Assembly (NCBI GenBank): GCA_031127185.1
Contig: JARIET010000104.1
Span: 1 to 8,931, forward strand
DNA length: 8,931 bases
DNA from: Gemmatimonadota bacterium
Lineage (GTDB): Bacteria; Gemmatimonadota; Gemmatimonadetes; Gemmatimonadales; Gemmatimonadaceae
Direction of reading: 5' to 3'
The position numbers and the translations under genes were made by a program. Position 1 is the first letter of the stretch; every line of letters begins with the position of its first letter. Under the pieces are notes generated by a model. That model did not search any database and was not told the DNA's origin. It was given only the letters and a program-made list of their open reading frames with translations. Shown in pieces: positions 1 to 6,164 of the stretch.

Positions 1-912
1 GGCGCGATCGTTCCGAACGACGATGTTCGCCTTGCGCGGCTCGTCGCTTCGAGACTGGGGATGCCGCACGACGTATCGGCCGACATTCCCCAGGCGCTCG
101 AACACCTCACGGACTCGACGTTTCACCCGCCCGAACCGCTCGACGAGCCGGAGTATGCGGCGTGGCGCCGGCTGATGGCTCGCGTGGCGAAACACGAACG
201 CGCGATGATTTTTGGTGAGGATGGTGATGCGCTCTTTGCGCCTCCGAGCCTGCTACGCACATTGCGTCGCTGGCCGGCGGGCGCGGTGCTTGGCCGATTC
301 ATGCGGCAATGGCTCTCGAGCGGGCGCCGACCGCATCTGGGCGTCAACTGGCGTGCCCGGCTCGCAGCCGTGCGTGCGCCGCGCTGGAAGCCCGTGCCGT
401 GGCTGCGGGATGCGTTCACCGAGGTTGCGGCGGCCGTGCGGGAGCCGGACCACGGCACTCACCCGTACCGGCCTGAGGTCCAGCGGTTTCTCCTCGGGAC
501 AATTTGGCAAAGCGTGCACGAGGTGTTCTCGCCAGCGTACAGTGGAGCAGATGTGGAGATGCGCTGGCCGCTGCTCGACCTGCGTGTGCTGGAATTCGCG
601 CTGGCAATTCCGCCGATTCCATGGTGCCAGCACAAGGAACTGACGCGACGCGCGTTTCGGGACGAACTCCCAGTGGAAGTCCTGGGCCGCCCCAAGACCA
701 CGTTGGGCGGGTATGGCACGGCAAAGGTGAAACAGTGGCGACACGCGACCGCAGCCCGGACGCCGCCATTCATGGATCGCACACTTGAATACATCGACAC
801 CAGCCGCGTTACTGCGGCTCTCGCTGACGGTGCCCCTGACGACATATTCGCTGCGTGGCGGGTTCTTGCCCTCGACAGCTGGTTGCGCGAACTCGAGCGG
901 ACCTCGGCCTAA
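1..912 (+). CDS. Lasso peptide macrolactam synthetase (asparagine synthetase-like cyclase), C-terminal part
   Basis: The reading frame is open from the first base to TAA at 910-912, so 303 residues of a longer protein are visible; the ATG at 61 is internal. The segment GEDGDALF (about residues 72-79) matches the GEGSDELF motif of asparagine synthetase B ATP-pyrophosphatase domains. The block VEMRWPLLDLRVLEFAL, followed by KELTRRAFRDELP and RPKTTLGG, matches the AsnB C-terminal pattern (VExRxPxLDxRxxEFAL...LPxxVxxRPK). The SGGxDS ATP loop and the glutaminase-like domain would lie upstream of the window. In lasso clusters this homologue adenylates the ring Asp/Glu side chain and joins it to the core N-terminus. 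Assignment as a cyclase rather than a general asparagine synthetase rests on the lasso-type precursor 1.3 kb downstream. The next gene starts 28 bp after the stop, suggesting one operon. Confidence 0.85.
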   Translation, partial: GAIVPNDDVRLARLVASRLGMPHDVSADIPQALEHLTDSTFHPPEPLDEPEYAAWRRLMARVAKHERAMIFGEDGDALFAPPSLLRTLRRWPAGAVLGRFMRQWLSSGRRPHLGVNWRARLAAVRAPRWKPVPWLRDAFTEVAAAVREPDHGTHPYRPEVQRFLLGTIWQSVHEVFSPAYSGADVEMRWPLLDLRVLEFALAIPPIPWCQHKELTRRAFRDELPVEVLGRPKTTLGGYGTAKVKQWRHATAARTPPFMDRTLEYIDTSRVTAALADGAPDDIFAAWRVLALDSWLRELERTSA

Positions 913-940
913 ATTCCACGTCTGCAACCCCGGAGCCCGC

Positions 941-2116
941 ATGTACGACTTGGTTGCCTACGAAATGATGCTGGCGGATGTCGTTCGCGCTGACGCGTAC
1001 CTGGCCGCAATCGCCGGTACCGTGCGTGACGGGGATGTCGTCGTCGAAATCGGCACCGGTGTCGGGTACTTCGCTGTCGCGGCGGTGCGAGCAGGCGCGC
1101 GGCATGTGTATGCCATAGAGACAAGCCCCGTGGTTGCGCTTGGCCCGTCGGTGGCCGCGGCAAATAACTGCGCGGACCGGATCACGTTCATTCCCGGAGA
1201 TTCCCGAGAAGTCACTCTTCCCGGCCGCGCAGATGTGTTGCTCGCTGACCTTCGCGCCACGCTTCCTCTTTTTGGCCAGAACATCCCGTCGATCATCGAC
1301 GCACGCGACCGATTTCTGAGGCCGGGTGCGCGGTTGGTGACGCGCCGCGATGTGCTCTGGGCGGTGCCCATAGAACTGGGAACCGCGCACAGTCAACACC
1401 ATTTGGCCCTCGGCCCTGCAGCGCACGGGATTCTACGCGATCCAGTGGACCGTGCGGCGCGGTCATGTCTCGCTCGCATTCGGTTTGGGCCGGACGAGAT
1501 GCTCTCCGTCCCTGCGATCTGGGGCACCGTTGATTTCGAGACGGTGACCTCGCCAGACATCGTGGGGTCCGCTGAATGGACCGTCAAACGTGACGGGCGC
1601 ATCGATGGCGTCGGAGTCTGGTTCGACGCCGAACTCGGCGCCGGCGCCGGATTTTCCAACGCGCCCGGGACGCCGCCGACTTCGTATGGACGTGGACTTT
1701 TTCCGCTACGCCAACCCGCGCACGTCGAGGCCGGCGACCGCGTACGTGTTGCGATCCGCGCAAAGCTCGTTGACACGGACTACATCTTCGCGTGGGATAC
1801 CACGATCGTGCCGGCATCGGCTGCGAGAACACCAGTCGCACTGCGTCAGTCGACGCTCGACGCGCTCACGCTCCGCCCAGGCCAGCTCAGCCGGCGGCGC
1901 GCGGATCATCGGCCGGCACTCCGTGGACGGGCGAGAGCCCTTGCGGAGCTCGTGGATCTTGCCGATGGCAGTCGAACCTTCGAGGAAATAGCGCGGCTAC
2001 TGCACGAGCGATACTCGGCCATGTTCCCCACGGAACGCGACGCGCTTCGCTTCGCAACTGAGCGAGGTGCCGTGCTTGAAGACGAGGACGAAGTATCCGG
2101 TCGCGCATCGCTGTAG
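941..2116 (+). CDS. PRMT-fold SAM-dependent methyltransferase with C-terminal PqqD/RRE-like domain
   Basis: This is a 391-residue protein. I chose ATG 941 because GGAG lies 5 nt upstream (932-935) and it follows the cyclase stop by 28 bp; the in-frame upstream ATG at 785 would overlap the cyclase and adds 52 non-family-like residues. SAM motif I is VVEIGTGVGYF (residues 34-44), with an acidic residue closing beta2 (VYAIE, E60). RDRFLRPGARLV (122-133) and the barrel segment GVGVWFDAELGAG...FSNAPGTPPTSYG (223-250) follow the protein-arginine-methyltransferase layout. The double-E loop glutamates are absent (ADLRATLPLFGQNIPS, 102-117), and the usual THW reads TSY. Residues about 330-384 (LAELVDLADGSRTFEEIARLL...FATERGAVLED) resemble the helical part of PqqD/RiPP recognition elements. 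A tailoring role on the precursor is inferred; arginine as target is doubtful. Confidence 0.75.
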   Translation: MYDLVAYEMMLADVVRADAYLAAIAGTVRDGDVVVEIGTGVGYFAVAAVRAGARHVYAIETSPVVALGPSVAAANNCADRITFIPGDSREVTLPGRADVLLADLRATLPLFGQNIPSIIDARDRFLRPGARLVTRRDVLWAVPIELGTAHSQHHLALGPAAHGILRDPVDRAARSCLARIRFGPDEMLSVPAIWGTVDFETVTSPDIVGSAEWTVKRDGRIDGVGVWFDAELGAGAGFSNAPGTPPTSYGRGLFPLRQPAHVEAGDRVRVAIRAKLVDTDYIFAWDTTIVPASAARTPVALRQSTLDALTLRPGQLSRRRADHRPALRGRARALAELVDLADGSRTFEEIARLLHERYSAMFPTERDALRFATERGAVLEDEDEVSGRASL

Positions 2117-2148
2117 GCCCGCTACCCCTGCATTTTCCGCCAGTCAGG

Positions 2149-2157
2149 TGGTATGCT
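2149..2157 (+). promoter_or_regulatory. Candidate extended -10 promoter of the lasso precursor gene
   Basis: TG-G-TATGCT occupies 2149-2157 in the 78-bp gap between the methyltransferase stop and the precursor start. It matches an extended -10 element (TGnTATAAT) at 4 of 6 hexamer positions plus the TG. No good -35 is visible (CTGCAT at 2128-2133 is weak, spacer 18), which extended -10 promoters tolerate. Transcription would start near 2164 and give a leader of about 30 nt. This would let the peptide be made in excess over the upstream enzymes. It is an inference from one short motif. Confidence 0.3.
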
Positions 2158-2180
2158 AACGGAGTCGGTTTCCGGCATTC

Positions 2181-2185
2181 AGGAG
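2181..2185 (+). promoter_or_regulatory. Ribosome binding site deciding the precursor start
   Basis: AGGAG lies 9 nt before the ATG at 2195. The alternative in-frame ATG at 2153 sits inside the candidate -10 element and has no properly spaced Shine-Dalgarno, so 2195 is preferred. Confidence 0.6.
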
Positions 2186-2194
2186 CGGCGCCCC

Positions 2195-2359
2195 ATGGAC
2201 CATGAGAACCGAGCAGCAACCGCGAATACCACGCGCACCCCGTACGCCACGCCCAAATTGGTCGTCTACGGTGCGCTGGCCGACATAACGCTTGCCATCG
2301 GAAAGAAATCGAATTCCGACGGTGGTACAGTGAATAATTTCAAGAAGTCGCAGCCGTAG
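2195..2359 (+). CDS. Lasso peptide precursor (lasso leader family)
   Basis: A 54-residue peptide. The leader carries Y17-x-x-P20-x-L22-x-x-x-G26, then Thr32 six residues after the Gly. This is the YxxPxLxxxG...T(-2) recognition pattern of lasso leaders, with the same Gly-to-Thr spacing as the lariatin precursor as I recall it. Cleavage after Leu33 would release a 21-residue core beginning at Ala34. The acceptor for the macrolactam would be Asp42, core position 9, giving ring AIGKKSNSD; no Asp or Glu occurs at core 7 or 8, nor elsewhere in the core. The tail is GGTVNNFKKSQP, with Phe16 and Lys17/18 as possible bulky plugs. The core has four Lys and no Arg or Cys. It lies between the methyltransferase and the kinase. 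The stop is TAG (2357-2359), and the same frame stays open into the kinase. Ring size and cleavage site are inferred from the motif. Confidence 0.85.
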   Translation: MDHENRAATANTTRTPYATPKLVVYGALADITLAIGKKSNSDGGTVNNFKKSQP

Positions 2360-2365
2360 CGGCGC

Positions 2366-3331
2366 ATTTACCGGTATTCCGTTTACGGCCTGAGAATTGC
2401 CGCCGATCGACCGCTCGGCGGGCTCCACTCTGTTGACGACCGCGACGCCGTAGCGCCCGATATTACGCTTCATTTTCAGTCCGCGCCTGCCTGGGCAGAC
2501 GATTGGTGCGGCGGCGAGGTGATGTACGCGCCCCGCAATTCTGTGGGCGAATCGACCATCGTTCAGGTCGAATGGGCCGCGAGCCGATCGGCCCTGCGCT
2601 TTCGATACGCGGACGAGATCACCTTCTACCTCCGCGCTGATTTACGAGAGGTGTGGTCGACATGGCCGCCGCCGTATACCGTCGACGACGCGATGGTGTA
2701 CTTGCTCGGGCCGATCCTCGCCTACGCGCTCCGGGCCCGCGGGGTGCTAACGCTGCACGCGAGCGCAGCGGTCATTGACGGTCGGGTCGCGGCGTTTTGC
2801 GGTAGCAGTGGCACAGGGAAGTCGACCATTGCCGCGGGGCTCGCGGCGGCCGGGCACGGCGTGTTATCGGACGATGTACTGGCGCTGCGTGCCGTCGGTG
2901 GCGTCCCCATGGCGTACCCGGCGTACGGTTATCTCCGAGTATGGGAAGATTCGGCGCGCGCGCTCATCGGCGATCGCCACGGACTCCCGCTGCTCACGCC
3001 GAACTGGGGCAAGCATGCGTTTCCCGTGGAGGCACTCGGATACTCGATTGTTCGTGAGCCGGCGCCTCTCGGTTGGATCTTCCTGATCGAAGAACGAAGC
3101 ACCAGCACGAGCGCGCCGAAGGTCACGCAACTTCGCGCGGTGGATGCATTTGTACCGATTGTTGCCAACACGGCGGCCAACTACCTCCTGTCCCCGGAAC
3201 AGCGCGTTGAGGAGTTCGGAGCGGTCGCTGCGCTTCTGGGCCAGATCCCGGTATTCCGGCTGACCCCCCACGCCGAGCCGCAGCGGATGGCCGACCTCAT
3301 CACCGCGATTGAACGTTGTGTCCGCGCATGA
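2366..3331 (+). CDS. HPr kinase-like lasso peptide kinase (non-standard start)
   Basis: P-loop kinase of the HPr-kinase/phosphorylase-like family that accompanies some lasso clusters (for example the paeninodin kinase) and phosphorylates Ser in the precursor tail. Counting from ATT 2366: the N-terminus has YxxYGLRIAADRPLGGL (residues 4-20), typical of this family. His131 (LTLHASAA) precedes Walker A GSSGTGKST (146-154), and LSDDV (168-172) supplies the acidic pair. The C-terminal part has WIFLIEE and RLTPH-type segments usual for the family. The first conventional starts are GTG 2519 and ATG 2522, but they would delete about 51 conserved residues. Upstream to the precursor's TAG there is no ATG, GTG or TTG; ATT 2366 and CTG 2390 are the only near-cognate choices I see. 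The coordinates therefore give the conserved coding extent, not a proven start. The stop overlaps the next gene by 23 nt. Confidence 0.8.
   Translation: MYRYSVYGLRIAADRPLGGLHSVDDRDAVAPDITLHFQSAPAWADDWCGGEVMYAPRNSVGESTIVQVEWAASRSALRFRYADEITFYLRADLREVWSTWPPPYTVDDAMVYLLGPILAYALRARGVLTLHASAAVIDGRVAAFCGSSGTGKSTIAAGLAAAGHGVLSDDVLALRAVGGVPMAYPAYGYLRVWEDSARALIGDRHGLPLLTPNWGKHAFPVEALGYSIVREPAPLGWIFLIEERSTSTSAPKVTQLRAVDAFVPIVANTAANYLLSPEQRVEEFGAVAALLGQIPVFRLTPHAEPQRMADLITAIERCVRA
2400..2421 (+). other. GC-rich hairpin shortly after the precursor gene
   Basis: CCGCCGA (2400-2406) and TCGGCGG (2415-2421) form a perfect 7-bp stem with an 8-nt loop, 40 nt after the precursor stop and inside the kinase N-terminal coding region. 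There is no T-run after it, so it is not an intrinsic terminator. It could protect the precursor mRNA 3' end or tune kinase translation. It could also be a by-product of GC-rich coding. Confidence 0.25.
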
Positions 3332-4505
3332 CGGCGTGGTAACACAAACCGTCGCGCCCGAGCTCGAGCTCGTGATCGCGGCTGCACGGTTCGCCCTTGC
3401 TCCCGCTTCCGCGGCCCGCATCCAGCCACTGGCCGCCGCCGTGATCGACTGGCCGGCCGCACTGTCGACCGCTGAGGCGCACCGCGTCGTGCCGTTTGTG
3501 GCCCGCAACCTCGTGGCCCACGCAGGCGGAGCCGTTCCAGCGGATGTGCAGCGTGCGTTCGCACGATCCGTCCACGCTGTGGCGGTTCGGGGACTCCGTG
3601 CCACGGCAGAACTCGCGCGCCTGATGCGGGCATTTGGAGATGCCGGAGTCACAGCGCTCCCGTACAAAGGACCCGCGCTCGCGGTGGCTGCGTATGGAGA
3701 CCCGGGCTGTCGCGCGTCTGCCGATCTGGACTTTGTCGTCCGGCCGAGCGAGTACGCCGCAGCGCGCCGGGCGCTGCTGGCGGCGGGGTATGTCTCCTCG
3801 AAGGGTCTGACGCTGGCACAGGAGCGTGTGATCTATTCGGCATACGGGCACGCTCCGTTCATACGGGTGGGCCACCGGGCGGCGCCATTCGTGGAGTTGC
3901 ATTGGCGATTTGCGGATCCCCGGTTTCGCTGGAACCCGTCGGTCGATGATGTGTTGGCCCGTGCCATGCCTGGTGTTCTCGGCGGCGTCACGATGCCTAT
4001 TTGTTCGACCGAAGACCATCTGATGCTGTGTCTGCTCCACGGGACGAGGCATCTCTGGAGCGAACTGGAGTGGCTTGTAGCTGTTGATGCGCTGATCCGG
4101 CGCCACGATCCCGATCTTCCGCTCGTTCTTCATCGCGCCGCCGACGTCGGCGGCTGCCGAGCGGCACTAGTCGGACTTGCGCTGGGACGCGATGTGCTGG
4201 GAACATCTCTGAGCGAGCCGATCGTCACGGCGCTCCGGCGCGACGTTCTTGTGTCCGAGCTCGTGGTCACAGCACGCCGTGTGCTCGAAGGGAGCGCCGG
4301 TCCGGACGCCGACACGAATGCATTTGTGCGCGCTTTCCATCTAGCCTGCCTCGATGAGCGAAGCGATACAGCGCGATATCTGGCGGCGTCGACGCTGCTG
4401 CCGTCACCCCGGGAACTCGAGGTGCTGCGCGTTCCCGACTCTCTCACATTTCTGTACTACCCGTTGCGCTTGGCGCGACTCCTGACCAGAACGCGCAGTA
4501 AGTAG
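3309..4505 (+). CDS. Nucleotidyltransferase-family protein of the lasso cluster
   Basis: About 398 residues if TTG 3309 is used; GTG 3318 or GTG 3336 are alternatives. The ATG at 3328 is out of frame and stops at once. The motif LPYKGPALAVAAYGDPGCRA followed by SADLDFVV (residues 117-144) matches the KGxxL...DPGxRxxxDxDxLV signature of the NTP_transf_5 nucleotidyltransferase family, with Asp139 and Asp141 as probable metal ligands. VELHW (195-199) and an HLMLCLLHGTRHLW helix (237-250) are also usual in that family. Members sit beside HPr-kinase-like genes in lasso clusters. Their reaction is not firmly settled; nucleotidyl or phosphoryl transfer to the peptide is the likely role. The 23-nt overlap with the kinase suggests translational coupling. 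This is the last gene of the cluster: the next gene is convergent, 12 bp away. Confidence 0.75.
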   Translation: MNVVSAHDGVVTQTVAPELELVIAAARFALAPASAARIQPLAAAVIDWPAALSTAEAHRVVPFVARNLVAHAGGAVPADVQRAFARSVHAVAVRGLRATAELARLMRAFGDAGVTALPYKGPALAVAAYGDPGCRASADLDFVVRPSEYAAARRALLAAGYVSSKGLTLAQERVIYSAYGHAPFIRVGHRAAPFVELHWRFADPRFRWNPSVDDVLARAMPGVLGGVTMPICSTEDHLMLCLLHGTRHLWSELEWLVAVDALIRRHDPDLPLVLHRAADVGGCRAALVGLALGRDVLGTSLSEPIVTALRRDVLVSELVVTARRVLEGSAGPDADTNAFVRAFHLACLDERSDTARYLAASTLLPSPRELEVLRVPDSLTFLYYPLRLARLLTRTRSK

Positions 4506-4517
4506 TCGAGCGCTGGG

Positions 4518-5618
4518 CTAGACGTTGAACCGGAACAGCAGCACGTCGCCGTCGGCCACGACGTATTCCTTGCCCTCGCTGCGCACCGCGCCCTTCTCGC
4601 GCGCGCCCTTCCAGCCGTCGTGCGCGACGAAGTCGGTGTAGCTCGCGGTCTCGGCGCGAATGAAGCCGCGCTCGAAGTCGGTATGAATCACGCCGGCCGC
4701 CTTCGGCGCTGTGTCACCCCGGTGAATCGTCCAGGCCCGGACTTCCTTCTCGCCCGCCGTGAAGTAGGTCTGCAGGCCGAGCAGGTGGTATCCACCGCGA
4801 ATAAGGCGGTCGAGCCCGGCTGACTCAATGCCGAGTGATGCGAGAAACTCGGCCCGATCCTCGGGCGCGAGCTCCGCGAGCTCGCCTTCGATCTTGGCTG
4901 AGAACGTGACGACTTCGGCCGGCTCGTGGTCCTTCTCGATCGCCGCGCGCAGGGCTTTCACATGCGCGCCTTCCTCTCCGTGCAGTTCGCCGTCGGTGAC
5001 GTTCGCTGCGTACAGCACCGGCTTGAGCGTCAGCAACTGGAGCGGCAGCAGGACTGCGCGTTCGGCATCGGTCAGGCCCGCATGCCACAGCGCACGGCCT
5101 TCCGTGAGCGCGGCATTCGCCTTCTCGAGCGCAGGCAGCTCGGCCAGCGCCTCTTTCTCTCCCGTGCGCGCGGCGCGCTTGGATTTGTCGAGTCGCTTTT
5201 CCACGACGCCAAGGTCGGCGAGCGCGAGTTCGAACTCGATCACCTCGCGGTCGCGTACGGGGTCGACGCCGCCCATCACGTGCGTGACGTCCGGATCCTC
5301 GAAGCAACGCACCACGTGCACGATGGCATCGGTCTCACGGATGTTGGAAAGGAACTTGTTGCCGAGTCCTTCGCCCTGCGATGCGCCTTTCACGAGGCCC
5401 GCGATATCGACGAACTGCACTACCGCCGGCACCGTGCGTTCGGGCTTCACGACTTCCGCGAGCTTCGTGAGACGCGGGTCGGGGACTTCAACCATCCCGA
5501 TGTTGGGATCGACTGTGCAGAACGGGTAGTTCGCGGCCTCGGCTTTGGCCGCAGTGAGCGCGTTGAAGAGGCTGGACTTTCCGACGTTCGGGAGGCCGAC
5601 AATTCCTAAAGAGAGCAT
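4518..5618 (-). CDS. ychF: Ribosome-binding ATPase YchF (Obg-family P-loop ATPase)
   Basis: Complete 366-residue protein, the usual family length, with ATG at 5616-5618 (complement) and TAG at the 3' end. G1 is GLPNVGKSS (residues 8-16), NYPFCTVDPNIGMVEVPD (30-47) is the family signature, and G3 is DIAGLVKGAS (71-80). The coiled-coil insert spans about 120-175. G4 reads NVTD (206-209) where the family normally has NxxE, a conservative change. The C-terminal TGS domain covers about 283-366 (TYFTAGEKEVRAWTIHRGDTAPKAAGVIH...). YchF hydrolyses ATP, binds ribosomes and modulates translation under stress. Its usual partner pth lies upstream on the same strand, but a four-helix-bundle gene on the other strand separates them. 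No strong Shine-Dalgarno is seen before the ATG. Confidence 0.97.
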   Translation of the reverse strand: MLSLGIVGLPNVGKSSLFNALTAAKAEAANYPFCTVDPNIGMVEVPDPRLTKLAEVVKPERTVPAVVQFVDIAGLVKGASQGEGLGNKFLSNIRETDAIVHVVRCFEDPDVTHVMGGVDPVRDREVIEFELALADLGVVEKRLDKSKRAARTGEKEALAELPALEKANAALTEGRALWHAGLTDAERAVLLPLQLLTLKPVLYAANVTDGELHGEEGAHVKALRAAIEKDHEPAEVVTFSAKIEGELAELAPEDRAEFLASLGIESAGLDRLIRGGYHLLGLQTYFTAGEKEVRAWTIHRGDTAPKAAGVIHTDFERGFIRAETASYTDFVAHDGWKGAREKGAVRSEGKEYVVADGDVLLFRFNV

Positions 5619-5639
5619 TGACTACGAGAGCCGAGTGGG

Positions 5640-5674
5640 CGGTTGGCGGTATGCGGTTCGCGGAGGGCGGTGCG
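5640..5674 (-). repeat. Left heptad array (5 x CGGNNNG) of a small candidate element
   Basis: On the + strand five 7-bp units run without gaps: CGGTTGG, CGGTATG, CGGTTCG, CGGAGGG, CGGTGCG. The array begins 22 bp upstream of the ychF start codon. The segment 5642-5661 matches the complement of 6153-6172 at 16 of 20 positions, making an imperfect inverted pair that brackets the four-helix-bundle gene. GCGGTTC (5653-5659) and CGGTGCG (5668-5674) are also complementary to GAACCGC (5719-5725) and CGCACCG (5711-5717), so the leader can fold on itself. Confidence 0.6.
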
Positions 5675-5725
5675 CGAGATGGAATGTACCTAGAGGCAAT
5701 GATTTGATGACGCACCGTGAACCGC

Positions 5726-5750
5726 AGGGTGCCATGGTTCGGCACACCCT
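5726..5750 (+). other. Hairpin just before the four-helix-bundle gene
   Basis: AGGGTGCC (5726-5733) faces GGCACACCCT (5741-5750) across the loop ATGGTTC. The stem is 8 bp with a 2-nt bulge; the inner five pairs GTGCC/GGCAC also stack perfectly in another register. It ends 3 nt before the GGAGG ribosome binding site (5754-5758) and could influence translation of the downstream gene. Confidence 0.35.
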
Positions 5751-5762
5751 CGCGGAGGCGAC

Positions 5763-6164
5763 ATGCAGGACTTCAGGAAACTCGACGTTTGGAAGAAGTC
5801 ACACGAACTCGTGCTGGCGACGTATCGCTGCATTCCGGCGGGAACCGAACGTCGCTTTCCGGGAATTGCGAGCCAGCTTCGACGGGCGGCGGCTTCAGTG
5901 CCAGCGAATATTGTCGAAGGATGCGGCCATTCGTCGGCCAAAGAATTCGCGCGGTTCTTGCAGCTCGCCATCGCCTCGGCAAACGAAGTCCAATATCACC
6001 TCATCCTCGCCAACGACCTTGGGATGCTCTCGTCAACGACGTTTGCCAAACTGGAGGCCCGCGGTGATCAGGTAAAGAAGATGCTCTACGGGCTGCAGCG
6101 CCACGTTCGGGGCGTGGCACGCCCGGTGGATCCTGCGGCCGGTCAGTCACCCGCCAACGGCTGA
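5763..6164 (+). CDS. Four-helix bundle protein (23S rRNA intervening-sequence / bAvd-like family)
   Basis: A 133-residue protein. GGAGG lies 4 nt upstream of the ATG. The pattern FRKLDVWKKSHELVLATYR (4-22), SQLRRAAASVPANIVEGCG (37-55), SAKEFARFLQLAIASANEVQYHL (58-80), then AKLEARGDQVKKMLYGLQRH matches the family found in 23S rRNA intervening sequences. That family is structurally related to the accessory protein Avd of diversity-generating retroelements. No reverse transcriptase, template repeat or rRNA is present here. Molecular function is unknown; an RNA- or protein-binding helical scaffold is likely. It is on the opposite strand to its neighbours, between pth and ychF. The final codons run into the right-hand heptad array, so the last residues (SPANG) are encoded by the repeat itself. 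Confidence 0.9.
   Translation: MQDFRKLDVWKKSHELVLATYRCIPAGTERRFPGIASQLRRAAASVPANIVEGCGHSSAKEFARFLQLAIASANEVQYHLILANDLGMLSSTTFAKLEARGDQVKKMLYGLQRHVRGVARPVDPAAGQSPANG

Noticed and set aside
206..643. Long open frames on the opposite strand or other frames of the cyclase and other genes
   Set aside because: High GC content produces long shadow frames; these lack recognisable domains and overlap well-supported genes.
785..940. Extension of the methyltransferase to the upstream in-frame ATG at 785
   Set aside because: It would overlap the cyclase by 128 bp, has no ribosome binding site and adds residues unlike the family. ATG 941 has GGAG at proper spacing.
2153..2194. Longer precursor starting at ATG 2153
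   Set aside because: That ATG is within the candidate -10 element and lacks a spaced Shine-Dalgarno; ATG 2195 has AGGAG 9 nt upstream.
3359..3372. 14-bp palindrome CGAGCTCGAGCTCG near the nucleotidyltransferase start
   Set aside because: It encodes a Glu-Leu-Glu-Leu stretch and has no second copy; it is too short to claim as an operator.
4137..4154. Perfect 18-bp palindrome GCCGCCGACGTCGGCGGC
   Set aside because: It lies inside the nucleotidyltransferase coding sequence, encoding alternating Ala/Asp/Val/Gly codons. With no loop or repeat elsewhere it is most likely a by-product of GC-rich codon use.
4989..5000. YchF G4 motif NVTD in place of NxxE as a sign of altered nucleotide specificity
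   Set aside because: Asp for Glu is conservative, and all other YchF motifs and the length are normal; a single change does not support a new function.
5763..6164. Diversity-generating retroelement accessory protein (Avd) of an active DGR
   Set aside because: No reverse transcriptase, template/variable repeat pair or C-type lectin target is in the window; only fold-family similarity remains.
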